DNA of 64,000 bases from Defluviicoccus sp. (lineage in GTDB: Bacteria > Pseudomonadota > Alphaproteobacteria > MPNO01): contig JAPPGP010000099.1 in the NCBI GenBank assembly GCA_028821395.1, positions 1 through 64,000 of the forward strand, read 5' to 3'. A program made the translations under genes and the position numbers. The notes beneath the pieces are model-generated. The model saw nothing but the letters and a program-made list of their open reading frames with translations, searched no databases and was not told the DNA's origin. Shown here piece by piece: positions 42,543-51,506 of this stretch (the stretch's first letter is position 1; each line of letters begins with the position of its first letter).

Positions 42543-43538
42543 ATGGTCGCCAAGGTTCCGCTTACCATCGCGTGCGGCGATTACGACCGGGTCGCGGCGA
42601 TCAAGGACGGACGGGTCGAGGTCGAGGGCTGCGAGGTCACCTTCATCCCGATGGAGCCGGAAGAGGTTTTCTTCCGCGCCTTCCGCTACCAGGAATTCGA
42701 CTGCTGCGAGCTCTCGTTCTCCAGCTTCATGATCGTGACTTCGCGGGGCGAGAGCCCGTTCGTCGGCATTCCCGCCTTCGTCTCCCGCGTGTTCCGCCAT
42801 TCCGGGATCTATATCCGTACAGACAAGGGGATCGAGAAGCCCGAGGATCTGCGCGGCAGGACGGTCGGCCTGCCGGAATACCAGATGACCGCGCCGGTCT
42901 GGATGCGCGGCATGCTGGAGGACGAGTACGGCGTCAGGCCGGACGAGATCCACTGGCGCTCGGGCGGGCAGGAGGAAGCCGGGCGGGACGAACGCACCCC
43001 GCTGGTGCTGACCAACGGCGTCGACCTGCAGCCGATACCCGAGGACAAGACCCTGGTCGAGCTGTTCGAGGCGGGCGAGCTGGACGCCTTGCTTACCGCC
43101 CGCGCGCCGTCGAGCTTCCTGCAGGGCAAGCCCAATATCGCGCGCCTCTTCCCCGACTACCGCGCGGTCGAGCGGGCCTATTGGGAGAAGACCAAGCTGT
43201 TCCCGATCATGCACCTGATGGGCGTGAAGAAATCGCTCGCCGAGCAATATCCCTGGCTGCCGGGGAGCCTCTACAAGGCGCTGCTCAAGGCCAAGGCGAT
43301 CGCACTCGAGGAGGTGCGCGAGATCGCGGCGCTCAACGTCACCCTCCCCTGGGTGGAAGCGGAGGCGCTGGAGACCCGGGCGTTTATGGGCGAGGATTAC
43401 TGGCGCTACGGGGTTGCCGAATGCGCCCACGAGATCGAGACGATCACGCGCTACTCCTATGACCAGGGGCTGTCGGTCCGCAAGCTCGCCGCCGAGGATC
43501 TGTTCGCCCCGTCGACCTTCGAAATCTCCAAGATTTGA
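42543..43538 (+). CDS. 4,5-dihydroxyphthalate decarboxylase-like protein (copy 2)
   Basis: This 331-residue paralogue of the preceding gene shares its motifs ('LTIACGDYDRVAAIKDGRVEVEG', 'VFFRAFRYQEFDCCELSFSS', 'PAFVSRVFRHSGIYIR', 'LFPDYRAVERAYWEKTKLFPIMHLMG'). It also lacks a signal peptide. GGGAGG precedes the ATG, 62 nt after copy 1. The pair may form a heteromer or act on successive intermediates. Confidence 0.82.
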   Translation: MVAKVPLTIACGDYDRVAAIKDGRVEVEGCEVTFIPMEPEEVFFRAFRYQEFDCCELSFSSFMIVTSRGESPFVGIPAFVSRVFRHSGIYIRTDKGIEKPEDLRGRTVGLPEYQMTAPVWMRGMLEDEYGVRPDEIHWRSGGQEEAGRDERTPLVLTNGVDLQPIPEDKTLVELFEAGELDALLTARAPSSFLQGKPNIARLFPDYRAVERAYWEKTKLFPIMHLMGVKKSLAEQYPWLPGSLYKALLKAKAIALEEVREIAALNVTLPWVEAEALETRAFMGEDYWRYGVAECAHEIETITRYSYDQGLSVRKLAAEDLFAPSTFEISKI

Positions 43539-43554
43539 CAGGCGGAGACGGCAG

Positions 43555-43884
43555 ATGGACGAGGTGCCGCTCGAGATATCGATCGAGGAGCTAGACCGCT
43601 TGCGCAAGGCGGGGGAGAGCCACGTCCTGCTCGACATACGCGAGCCGCACGAGCTCGAGATCAGCGCGCTCTCGGGCAGCCTCGACATTCCCATGGGCGA
43701 CGTGCCGGAACGCCTCGACGAGCTGCCCAAGGAGGCGACGATCGCGGTGCTCTGCCGCACCGGCAACCGCAGCATGAAGGTCACCATGTGGCTGCGCCAG
43801 CAGGGCTATGACGGCGCCACCAATGTCGGCGGCGGCATCAACGCCTGGGCGGAGCGGATCGACCCGTCCTTGCCGCAGTATTGA
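43555..43884 (+). CDS. Rhodanese-like domain protein
   Basis: This 109-residue single rhodanese domain has the active-site loop CRTGNRS with Cys67. It contains 'EISIEELDRLRKAGESHVLLDIREPHE' and the C-terminal 'GGGINAWAERIDPSLPQY'. The loop length fits sulfurtransferases of the PspE/GlpE class. It is 16 nt after the second decarboxylase-like gene. The last 47 nt overlap the convergent MFS gene. Confidence 0.9.
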   Translation: MDEVPLEISIEELDRLRKAGESHVLLDIREPHELEISALSGSLDIPMGDVPERLDELPKEATIAVLCRTGNRSMKVTMWLRQQGYDGATNVGGGINAWAERIDPSLPQY

Positions 43885-45160
43885 GGGGCCGGGCCGCGCG
43901 GTCCCGGGCTGAACCGGAGCGCCGCATTTCATCCGCTCGCGCGCCGCCCAGCATCAGCGACAGGAGCACGACGGCGACGACCAGCAGCGTGCCCGCGCTG
44001 AGCCCGAGCGACCAGTGGATTCCGATGACGCTTCCGCCGAGCCCGACGGTGACGCCGCTGAACGAGCGGAGGCCCAGCGAGGCCATGTTGTAGAGCCCGA
44101 TCACCCGGCCGCGGATCGCCTCCGGCGCGTTGAGCTGGACCAGCGTCATCGCCATCGAGTTGTAGGAAAGATCGAGAAAACCCGCGGCGAACAACAGCCC
44201 GAGAGCCAGCGGGTAGCTCGCCGCCGAGGCAAACCCCGCGATCGCGCCGCACCAGAGCGCCACCAGAACGCAGGCGGTCCGAGGATGGGCGGTCAGCAGT
44301 CCCCGGCTCTCCAGCACGATGCCGGCGATCAGCGCCCCGGCCGCGGTCGCGGCGAGCAGCGCGCTGTAATGCAGGCCGTCGTCGTGCCCCAGATGGTGCG
44401 CGAATTCCGGCATCTGCGCCTGGTGGGCGTTGCCCACCAGGAACGAGGCGCAGCCCGCCAGCAGGATCATCGAGACGATGGTCCGGTTCGACGCGATGTC
44501 CCGCAGCGTCGCGAGGATTTCCGCCAGCCCCGCGAAGGCGCGGCCGGGCGGGCGCGGCCCGGTGCGGAAGGCGGGGCCGTAGGGCGCCTTCCACAGCCAG
44601 AGCGTCAGCGGCAAGTAGATGAAGACGTTGAGCAGCATGCCCCAGGCCGGACCGAGGGCCAGCATCAGCCCGCCGCCGACCGCAGGGCCGAGCAGAATGC
44701 CGAGCTGTCGACCCGACGCGATCATCCGGACCGCGCTCTGGAGCTGGGCGGGGCCCACGATGTCATGCACCAGGAGCTGCGCCGCGGGCGCCCAGATCAC
44801 GCCCGAGAAGCCGTGCAGCACGAGCAGTATCGCGGCGTGCCACATCTCCAGCGAATCGGTGAGGAACAGGATGCCCCAGCCGGACGAGACGATCATAAAC
44901 AGCACCATGCCGAGCTGGATGATGCGGCGCGGGTCGAACCGGTCGGCGAGCGCCCCGGCATAGACCGAGAAGACGAGGAAGGGCACCCAGTGGGAGAACA
45001 CCGCGAATCCGGCAAGCGCCGGCGATTCGAACTTCTGGTAGATCATCCAGTAGCTGATCACGTGCTCGATATTGTCGGCCATCATCGCCAGCATCGCACC
45101 GGCCAGATAGGCGCGCCCGCCGGGGTGGCGCAGCGCCGCGAAGGACTTGGGTTCGCTCAT
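43838..45160 (-). CDS. MFS transporter, EntS/MFS_3-like
   Basis: This 440-residue inner-membrane protein has about 12 hydrophobic helices. The inter-helix motif 'GALADRFDPRRIIQLG' is MFS motif A, and 'RVIGLYNMASLGLRSFSGVTVG' near the second half is typical of the enterobactin-exporter-like group. The C-terminal tail is short, basic and disordered. It probably exports a small molecule; substrate unknown. Convergent overlap of 47 nt with the rhodanese gene. Confidence 0.87.
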   Translation of the reverse strand: MSEPKSFAALRHPGGRAYLAGAMLAMMADNIEHVISYWMIYQKFESPALAGFAVFSHWVPFLVFSVYAGALADRFDPRRIIQLGMVLFMIVSSGWGILFLTDSLEMWHAAILLVLHGFSGVIWAPAAQLLVHDIVGPAQLQSAVRMIASGRQLGILLGPAVGGGLMLALGPAWGMLLNVFIYLPLTLWLWKAPYGPAFRTGPRPPGRAFAGLAEILATLRDIASNRTIVSMILLAGCASFLVGNAHQAQMPEFAHHLGHDDGLHYSALLAATAAGALIAGIVLESRGLLTAHPRTACVLVALWCGAIAGFASAASYPLALGLLFAAGFLDLSYNSMAMTLVQLNAPEAIRGRVIGLYNMASLGLRSFSGVTVGLGGSVIGIHWSLGLSAGTLLVVAVVLLSLMLGGARADEMRRSGSARDRAARPLNTAARTGRSAPPRR

Positions 45161-45354
45161 TGTCGCTTTCTATAGCCCCGTCCGGCGGGCACGGCGAGGA
45201 GCCGCGAAGTCAGCCGGCCGCCGCCAACCGACTTCCGCAAACCGCCCCGCGACAAGCGGCCGGTTCGCACGGAGTCTTGCGGATCGCAAAGCGGCGTATC
45301 GAAGCGTCTACGCCGAGCCTGTCGAAAGGGCGTGCCCCAGCCGGGTCGCCGGCG

Positions 45355-45903
45355 CTACAGCACCGCCTCGACGCGGGCGACCTCGGGGACGTAGTGGCGC
45401 AGCAGGTTCTCGACCCCCATCTTGAGGGTCGCCGTCGAGCTCGGGCAGCCCTGGCACGCGCCCTGCATCTGCAGGTAGACCACGCCGTCCTCGAAGCCGT
45501 GGAAGATGATGTCGCCGCCGTCCATCGCCACGGCCGGCCGGACCCGGGTGTCGAGCAGGTCCTTGATCTGCGTCACCACCTCGTCGTCGTCGGTCTCCGG
45601 CAGGGACGCGTCGGCGCTCTCGTCCACGATCGGCAGCCCCGCCGTCAGATGCTCCATCAGGGCGCCCAGGATGGACGGCTTGAGAACGTACCATTCGAGC
45701 GCGTCGTCCTTGGTGACGCTGACGAAATCGGCGCCGAAGAACACCGCCGTCACCCCGTCGACCGCGAACAGACGTGTCGCGAGAGGCGAGGACGCCGCCA
45801 TCTCGGGACTTGCGAAATGGACGGTTCCGTTCGCCATGATCGTCCGGCCCGGCAGGAATTTGAGGGTCGCCGGGTTGGGGGTCTGTTCGGTCTGGATGAA
45901 CAT
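45355..45903 (-). CDS. NifU family Fe-S scaffold protein (Nfu type)
   Basis: This 182-residue protein has an N-terminal Nfu domain ('MFIQTEQTPNPATLKFLPGR') and a C-terminal NifU domain with the Fe-S-binding C-x-x-C at 150/153 in 'MQGACQGCPSS'. 'IKDLLDTRVRPAVAMDGGDI' is the conserved linker. It transfers 4Fe-4S clusters to client enzymes such as aconitase-type dehydratases. It is 58 nt downstream of yciB. Confidence 0.94.
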   Translation of the reverse strand: MFIQTEQTPNPATLKFLPGRTIMANGTVHFASPEMAASSPLATRLFAVDGVTAVFFGADFVSVTKDDALEWYVLKPSILGALMEHLTAGLPIVDESADASLPETDDDEVVTQIKDLLDTRVRPAVAMDGGDIIFHGFEDGVVYLQMQGACQGCPSSTATLKMGVENLLRHYVPEVARVEAVL

Positions 45904-45961
45904 GGTTGCTCTCGTCCTGGGCGGCTGCGTTCAGGGTGACATAGCACGAATTCGGCGTCGA

Positions 45962-46519
45962 TCAATTCTCGGCGCGGTATCGGTTGAGCAGGGGCAGCTG
46001 GGTCAGGATGAACGCGAAGCTGAGCCCCATGATGCCGAACACCTTGAAGCTGACCCATAAGTCGGTGCTCTGGGTGCGCCAGACCAGCTCGTTGAGCAGC
46101 GCCATCGCGACGAAGAAGATCCCGAAGCGGAAGGTCAGCCTGGTCCAGCCCTCGTCGTTCATCTGCCAGGCCGCGCCGAGCACCGGCTTGAGCAGCGGCC
46201 GGCGGAAGGCGAGCCCGCCCAGCAATACCGCCGCGATCAACCCCTGCACGATGGTCGGCTTGACCTTGATGAAGGTCTCGTCGTTGAGCCAGAGGGTAAG
46301 GCCGCCGAACACGCCGACCACGCCGGCGGTTATCAGCGGCATCAGCGGCACCTGCCGGCTGACCGCGTAGGACAGGGCGAGCGCGGCGGCGGTGGCGATC
46401 ATCAGCGCGGCGGTCGCGGCGATCAGGTCGGACAGCACATAGGCGACGAAGAAGACGGCGAGCGGACCGTACTCGGTGACCGGCTTGACCGCCCGGGCCG
46501 GACCGGTTGCGGTTGTCAT
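45962..46519 (-). CDS. yciB: Inner membrane-spanning protein YciB (septation protein A)
   Basis: This 185-residue membrane protein has five or so helices ('YGPLAVFFVAYVLSDLIAATAALMIATA' and on), with 'ITAGVVGVFGGLTLWLNDETFIKVKPT' and 'NELVWRTQSTDLWVSFKVFG' as YciB/IspA signatures. GGGAGG precedes the ATG. It is implicated in septation and envelope synthesis. It is followed by the NifU-type gene. Confidence 0.93.
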   Translation of the reverse strand: MTTATGPARAVKPVTEYGPLAVFFVAYVLSDLIAATAALMIATAAALALSYAVSRQVPLMPLITAGVVGVFGGLTLWLNDETFIKVKPTIVQGLIAAVLLGGLAFRRPLLKPVLGAAWQMNDEGWTRLTFRFGIFFVAMALLNELVWRTQSTDLWVSFKVFGIMGLSFAFILTQLPLLNRYRAEN

Positions 46520-46685
46520 CGGCGTTTGGCCTCCCGGCGCGGTGCGGATTTCGGGGCGCGGTCTCCTCGCGACCGTGCCCTACGGAGATGCAAGATGGGC
46601 GAAGGAGGCACGGCTTTCAACCGCGGCCCCGCACGGCGCGACGCAGGCCGTGACAATGGTGAGAAATCCGGGCTAGGCTTCCGCC

Positions 46686-47228
46686 ATGGCAACGACCGCC
46701 TGCAAACCGGGAACCAGGACGCCGCTCTCCCGCGAGGAGCGGACGAGGCTCGAAGCGCTGCTCAAGGTGGCGGCGGAAAGCCCGTTTCCGGGCGAGCGCG
46801 CGAACGCGCTGGACGCCGCGCGCAGGCTTGCCGGGCGTCACGGCATGTCGCTGCAGGAGGCCACGAGGCCGGCCGCCGCCGCGATGCGGCCGACGCGGCT
46901 GCCGTGCCGCGCCGGCCGGTTCGACGCGCGCGACGTCGCCGATTTCGTCGCCTATTCCGAAGCCAAGCTGCGGGCCGACAAGGAACGCTACGAACGCGCC
47001 CTCAGGGAGGCCTTCGAACGGGGCCTCGACGACGGCATGCGGGCGCGCGCCCGCGCTTCCCAGCCGGATGCGTCGCAAAGGCCGCGCGGGCGGTGCCGCA
47101 GCCCGCAAAGCTTCGCCAAGGTGCTGCTGTCGGAGACCAGCCTGCCGCTCGGCGAGATCGTGAGTTTGACCGGGCTCGACATCTACCGGATCGTCGGCCT
47201 CAAGCTGAAAATGCGCTCCGCCGCCTGA
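46686..47228 (+). CDS. Hypothetical protein with DUF2786-like N-terminus
   Basis: This 180-residue soluble basic protein has an N-terminal 'LEALLKVAAESPFPGERANALDAARRLAGRHGMSLQEA', which follows the DUF2786 pattern (helix, Glu/Ala-rich helix, 'A..L...HG.'). A middle coiled-coil region is rich in Arg/Glu, and the C-terminus 'TSLPLGEIVSLTGLDIYRIVGLKLKM' could be a small HTH. Function unknown. The ribosome site is poor, so the start is provisional. Confidence 0.7.
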   Translation: MATTACKPGTRTPLSREERTRLEALLKVAAESPFPGERANALDAARRLAGRHGMSLQEATRPAAAAMRPTRLPCRAGRFDARDVADFVAYSEAKLRADKERYERALREAFERGLDDGMRARARASQPDASQRPRGRCRSPQSFAKVLLSETSLPLGEIVSLTGLDIYRIVGLKLKMRSAA

Positions 47229-47250
47229 CCCCGGGTCCGGCCGCTTCGCA

Positions 47251-47295
47251 CGTCATGCCCGGCCCCCGGAACAAGTCCGGGGGCCGGGCATGACG
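47251..47295. repeat. Perfect 20-bp hairpin of the REP family
   Basis: Arms 47251-47270 and 47276-47295 are exact reverse complements with loop ACAAG. The arms start CGTCATGCCCGG as in other copies, but the stem is extended by GCCCCC. It lies between convergent genes (ending 47228 and 47343) and may end transcription. Confidence 0.88.
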
Positions 47296-47342
47296 CCGTG
47301 GAGGGCGCAGTGCAGATGGGCAGAGACTCGTGCACCGGAGAG

Positions 47343-48389
47343 CTACGGCTCGGGCACGAAGAACTGCATGCCGAACCAGCGCCAGCGACCGTCGCCGGCC
47401 GGCAGGGTACAGTTGATGCGCGCGCGGCCGGGCGGGAAGGCTTCGGCGAGCTTGACGATGACCCGGCCCTGTCCCCGCCGTTCCAGCGCCGTGCGGCCTT
47501 GGCCGGACGCGTAGCAGGCCATGGAGCCGAGTCCGCCGCGCGCGTCCCCGGCGACGGTGAACGCGAATTCCGGCGGGTTGTTGCGCCGGGTGAGCAGCGG
47601 ATCGGCAGGCGCGATGTCCCTCGCCTCGATCGGGAGCGCATTGGCGGCGAGAACGAACCGGTCGAGGCTGCCATAGGTCTCGTTCATCGCGAAACGCGGC
47701 AGGTACAGGTGGTCGGCGTCGGGATAGAGCACCCCCGAGTGCTGCCCGAACGCCGCGACGAAGCCGGCCTTGTCGACCTCGCTTCGCGCCGCGCTGCTGA
47801 TCTCGCCGAAGGGGTAGGCGAACAGCACGGGCCGCTTCCCGAGCTCCTGCTCGAAGCGTCTGTTGGACCTCGCGAGCTCGTCGGCGTTCTTCCCCGGCGG
47901 CAGCAGGGGCATATGCGGGTGCGATGCGGTCTGGCTGCCGATGGTCACCCCGGCCGCCGCCAGCTCGCGGATCTGGTCCCAGCCCATGTAGTTCCTGAAG
48001 CCGCGGTCGATCGGGTCGGTCGCGACGAACAAGGTGAAGGGAAGCCCGGCTTGGCGCAGCCGGGGCCAGCCCTCGTCGTAGAGCGACCGAAAGGCGTCGT
48101 CGACGCTGAGCCCGACAGTGCGGTCGGGCAGCTGCCGCTTCTCGCGGATCGCCGCGACGATCTGCGGCAGCGGCAGGACGGTGAAACGCCCGCTCTTGAG
48201 CGTCTGGATATGCGCGTCCAGCTGGGCGATGGTGGTGTTGGTCGACGGGAGGGTGTTCTCGCCGAAGCGGTGATACATGAACACCACCGCCGAGCTGGCG
48301 GCAAACGCTGGCGCCGTGACGAGCAACGCCGCCGCGGCCGCGACCGCGCCGAGGACGGAGCGCCGCAACCGGCGGAAGCCAATCCTCAT
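47343..48389 (-). CDS. Polysaccharide deacetylase family protein (secreted)
   Basis: This 348-residue protein has a signal peptide ending 'APAFAAS'. The NodB-type carbohydrate esterase 4 domain shows 'AVVFMYHRFGEN', 'VGLSVDDAFRSLYDEGWPRL' (motif 1, with DD), 'IGSQTASHPHMPLL' (motif 2, metal His) and 'LFAYPFGEIS' (motif 3). The C-terminal 100 residues form a further beta-rich segment without a clear family. It is expected to deacetylate a polysaccharide or peptidoglycan in the periplasm. Confidence 0.88.
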   Translation of the reverse strand: MRIGFRRLRRSVLGAVAAAAALLVTAPAFAASSAVVFMYHRFGENTLPSTNTTIAQLDAHIQTLKSGRFTVLPLPQIVAAIREKRQLPDRTVGLSVDDAFRSLYDEGWPRLRQAGLPFTLFVATDPIDRGFRNYMGWDQIRELAAAGVTIGSQTASHPHMPLLPPGKNADELARSNRRFEQELGKRPVLFAYPFGEISSAARSEVDKAGFVAAFGQHSGVLYPDADHLYLPRFAMNETYGSLDRFVLAANALPIEARDIAPADPLLTRRNNPPEFAFTVAGDARGGLGSMACYASGQGRTALERRGQGRVIVKLAEAFPPGRARINCTLPAGDGRWRWFGMQFFVPEP

Positions 48390-48564
48390 GACCTGTTACC
48401 CGATGAATGGGTGCGTCGAGCGCACGCCATCCGACATTGTCGGCCGGCGCCCCGAGGAGTCAATCGAAAGCGCCCGCCGGCGCGGTTTGCCGTTTGTCCT
48501 TGCCCGGCGCGGCGATCCGAATAGATTGCTTCCATCCGGAGGCCTCCGGGAGAGGGAGTCCAGC

Positions 48565-48999
48565 TTGACGGAGACGGCGCATGCGGACCCGCCGCTGATC
48601 GCGGGCGAGGCGGTGAGCTTCGACGGCGACGGCCGGCCGACCCTGATCGGCTCGGAATGCGCCGACTGCCAGGCCCGGGCGTTCCCGCCGGTCGCGCTCT
48701 GCCCGGAATGCATGGGCGGCGACATCCGGAAGCTGGCGCTCGGGCGCAGGGGCCGGCTCTACAGCTACTCCACCGTCCATGTGGCGCCGCGCGGCTGGAC
48801 GGTTCCCTATATCGCCGGCTATGTCGACCTGCCCGAAGGGGTGCGCGTGTTCACCCATGTGGTGGAGGCGGAGGACGCCGAGCTCGCAATGGAGATGGAG
48901 CTCGAGCTGACCACCGCCGCGCTGGGCAGCGACGGCGACGGGACGGCATTCTCCAGCTACGCCTTCCGCCCCCGCAGGTTGGAAAGAGCCGATGCGTGA
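48565..48999 (+). CDS. OB-fold/zinc-ribbon DUF35 protein, thiolase partner
   Basis: This 144-residue protein has a rubredoxin-like zinc ribbon (C-x-x-C in 'SECADCQARAFPP' and 'LCPECMGG') followed by an OB fold ('GRRGRLYSYSTVHVAPRGWTVPYIAGYVDL'). DUF35 proteins form complexes with SCP2-type thiolases or aldolases, and the next gene, overlapping by 8 nt, is exactly such a thiolase. A TTG start is chosen because GGGAG lies 6 nt upstream. Confidence 0.87.
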   Translation: MTETAHADPPLIAGEAVSFDGDGRPTLIGSECADCQARAFPPVALCPECMGGDIRKLALGRRGRLYSYSTVHVAPRGWTVPYIAGYVDLPEGVRVFTHVVEAEDAELAMEMELELTTAALGSDGDGTAFSSYAFRPRRLERADA

Positions 49000-50131
49000 C
49001 GTGTCCGTGATCGGCGCCGGCATGGTCCGGTTCGCCAAGCAGCCGGACAAGACGTTGGCCGAGATCGCCTGGCCCGCGGTCAAGCAGGCGATCGACGACT
49101 CCGGCGTCGCGAAACGGGATATCGAGGCCGCCTGGTGCGGCACCGCGCTCGGCGGGATGATGTCGGGGCAGCGCATCCTCAAGGCGATCGGCCTCACGGG
49201 GCTCCCCATCGTGAATGTCGAGAACGCCTGCTCGTCGTCGTCGAGCGCGTTCCGCGAGGCCTGGATCGCCGTGGCGGCCGGGCTCTACGACGTCGCGCTC
49301 GTCATCGGGGTGGAGAAGCTCACCAAGTTCGGCGGCGGTACCCTGCCGCTGGAGACCGAGGATTTCGAGGTCGCCCACGGCATGGTGATGCCGGCGCTCT
49401 ACGGCATGCGGGCGAAGCGCTACATGCACGATTACGGGCTGACGCGCGAGCAGCTCGCCCGCGTCGCAGTGAAGGCGCACGACCACGGCGCGCTCAACGA
49501 GGACGCCCAGTACCGCAACCGGATCACCGTCGACGAGGTGATGGCGGCGAGACCCATCGCCGACCCCTTTACGTTGCTGCATTGCTGCCCGTCGGGCGAC
49601 GGGGCGGCGGCGCTGGTGATCGCCGCCGACACGGTCGCCGCGCGCTACAGCGCGAACCCCGTCCGGGTGCGCGCCTCCGAGCTCGCGTCGGGGAAGTACA
49701 TGACCGGCTTCCGCGACATGACCACGCCGGAGATCACCGTGCGCGGCGCCGCGGAAGCCTACGAGACGGCCGGAATCGGCCCGGAAGACATCGACGTTGC
49801 CGAGGTGCACGACGCCTTCACCATCGCCGAGCTGCTGTACTACGAGGCGCTCGGGTTCTGCGCGCGCGGCGACGCGGCGGGGCTGCTGGAGGACGGCGAG
49901 ACCTCGCTCGGCGGGCGGATACCGGTAAACCCCTCCGGCGGGCTGCTGTCGAAGGGCCACCCCATAGGCGCGACGGGCGCGGCGCAGATGGTCGAGATCG
50001 TCCGCCAGCTTCGCGGCGCGTGCGGCACCCGCCAGGTCGAGGGGGCGAAGGTCGGGCTCACCCATTGCACGGGCGGCGGCATCTCGGGCTTCGACCACGG
50101 CGCCTGCTCGATCCACGTTTTCTCGAACTAG
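48992..50131 (+). CDS. SCP2-type thiolase / acetyl-CoA acetyltransferase
   Basis: This 379-residue thiolase-fold protein has nucleophile Cys80 in 'VNVENACSSSSSAFREA', 'VAEVHDAFTIAELLYYEALG' (His) and the C-terminal 'NPSGGLLSKGHPIGATGAAQMVEIVRQLRG' and 'GLTHCTGGG'. With the DUF35 partner it would cleave a beta-ketoacyl-CoA or perform a retro-aldol step. It opens the catabolic cluster running to 55782. Confidence 0.92.
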   Translation: MRDVSVIGAGMVRFAKQPDKTLAEIAWPAVKQAIDDSGVAKRDIEAAWCGTALGGMMSGQRILKAIGLTGLPIVNVENACSSSSSAFREAWIAVAAGLYDVALVIGVEKLTKFGGGTLPLETEDFEVAHGMVMPALYGMRAKRYMHDYGLTREQLARVAVKAHDHGALNEDAQYRNRITVDEVMAARPIADPFTLLHCCPSGDGAAALVIAADTVAARYSANPVRVRASELASGKYMTGFRDMTTPEITVRGAAEAYETAGIGPEDIDVAEVHDAFTIAELLYYEALGFCARGDAAGLLEDGETSLGGRIPVNPSGGLLSKGHPIGATGAAQMVEIVRQLRGACGTRQVEGAKVGLTHCTGGGISGFDHGACSIHVFSN

Positions 50132-50145
50132 CGGCGAGGGAAGGG

Positions 50146-51018
50146 ATGAAACCTCCGCCATTCACCTATCACGACCCGCGAACGATCCCGGAAGTGCTGG
50201 ATCTGCTGGCGGAGAAGGACAACGCGCGGCTGCTCTCGGGCGGGCAGTCGCTGATGCCGATGCTCAACATGCGCTACGTCCTGCCCGACGACGTGATCGA
50301 CCTCAACCGGGTCGACGGGCTGACCGGGATCGAGGCGGCCAACGGCTCGCTCGGCATCCGCGGCATGACGCGCCAGCGCGACATCGAGTTCTCCGATGCG
50401 GTCTCGGCGCGCTGCCCGATCATGACCGAGGCGATCCTCCAGGTCGGCCACCGCCAGACCCGCAATCGCGGGACGCTCGGCGGCAGCCTCGCCCATCTGG
50501 ACCCCTCGGCCGAGCTCCCGGCGGTGGCGATGGCGCTCGACGCGACGATCCATGTCGAGAGCAAGCGCGGCAGGCGCGACATCGCGATGGCCGATTTCCC
50601 GGCCGGCTACATGACGCCGGCAATCGAGCTCGACGAGATGGTGACGGCCGCGACCTTCCCGCTGTGGGACGAGGGTCACGGCTACGCCTTCATCGAGTTC
50701 GCCCGCCGCCACGGCGATTTCGCCATCGTCTCGGCGGCCGCGCTGCTGACCGTGGACGGCGCCGGCAAGGTCGACCGGGTCTCGATCACGGTGAGCGGCG
50801 TCGGCCCTTCGCCGGTGCGCTGCACCGAGGCCGAGGCGATGATCATGGGGCAGACGCCCGAGCTCGAGCTGTTCCGCGAGGCGGCGGAGACCGCGCGCGC
50901 CTACGAGGCGCTGGAGGACGTGCACGCGCCGTCTTCCTATCGCCAGCATCTGGCGGCCGTGCTCTCGCGGCGCGCGCTCGAGAAGGCGCAGACGCGTCTG
51001 GGAGGTTCCAATGGCTGA
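50146..51018 (+). CDS. Molybdenum hydroxylase FAD-binding subunit (CoxM family)
   Basis: This 290-residue protein has the FAD motifs of CoxM/HcrB-type subunits ('ARLLSGGQSLMPMLNMRYV' and 'RQTRNRGTLGGSLAHLDPSAELPAV'). No insertion for an extra 4Fe-4S cluster (as in 4-hydroxybenzoyl-CoA reductase) is evident. It passes electrons from the Fe-S subunit to an acceptor. The next gene begins 8 nt before its end. Confidence 0.93.
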   Translation: MKPPPFTYHDPRTIPEVLDLLAEKDNARLLSGGQSLMPMLNMRYVLPDDVIDLNRVDGLTGIEAANGSLGIRGMTRQRDIEFSDAVSARCPIMTEAILQVGHRQTRNRGTLGGSLAHLDPSAELPAVAMALDATIHVESKRGRRDIAMADFPAGYMTPAIELDEMVTAATFPLWDEGHGYAFIEFARRHGDFAIVSAAALLTVDGAGKVDRVSITVSGVGPSPVRCTEAEAMIMGQTPELELFREAAETARAYEALEDVHAPSSYRQHLAAVLSRRALEKAQTRLGGSNG

Positions 51019-51502
51019 CCGGCGCCGGATCAGCGTCACCATCAACGGCGACACCTACGAGCGCGAGGTCGAGACCAGGCTTCTGCTGTCCGACTTCATC
51101 CGCCACGAGTGCGAGCTCACCGGCACCCATGTCGGCTGCGAGCACGGGGTGTGTGGCGCATGCACCATCCTGCTGGACGGGCTGACCGCCAGAAGCTGCC
51201 TGATGCTCGCCGTCCAGGCGGACGGCCACGAGCTGCTGACCATCGAGGGCATCGCGCCCAACGAGGAGGAGCTGCACCCGCTGCAACAGGCTTTCATGGA
51301 CAATCACGGCCTGCAATGCGGCTACTGCACGCCGGGCATGCTGACCACGCTGCTCGAATTCCTGCGCGACAATCCGGACCCGACGGAGCAGGAGGTGAGG
51401 ATCGCCATCTCCGGCAATCTCTGCCGCTGCACCGGATACCAGGGGATTGTCGACGCCGCGCTCGATGCGGCGGGGCGCCTGAGGGCGGAGGCCGGGGCCT
51501 AA
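51011..51502 (+). CDS. Molybdenum hydroxylase 2Fe-2S subunit (CoxS family)
   Basis: This 163-residue protein has two 2Fe-2S clusters. The plant-ferredoxin type has Cys43/48/51/63 in 'THVGCEHGVCGACTILLDG', and the helical type has Cys pairs in 'LQCGYCTPGML' and 'NLCRCTGYQGI'. It links the molybdenum site to the FAD subunit. GGAGG inside the upstream gene's end supports the ATG. Confidence 0.95.
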   Translation: MADRRRISVTINGDTYEREVETRLLLSDFIRHECELTGTHVGCEHGVCGACTILLDGLTARSCLMLAVQADGHELLTIEGIAPNEEELHPLQQAFMDNHGLQCGYCTPGMLTTLLEFLRDNPDPTEQEVRIAISGNLCRCTGYQGIVDAALDAAGRLRAEAGA

Positions 51503-51506
51503 CGTC

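Noticed and set aside
41491-43538. Two periplasmic ABC binding proteins
   Set aside because: Neither has a signal peptide or transporter neighbours, so the Pht5-like cytoplasmic reading is preferred, although the fold is the same.
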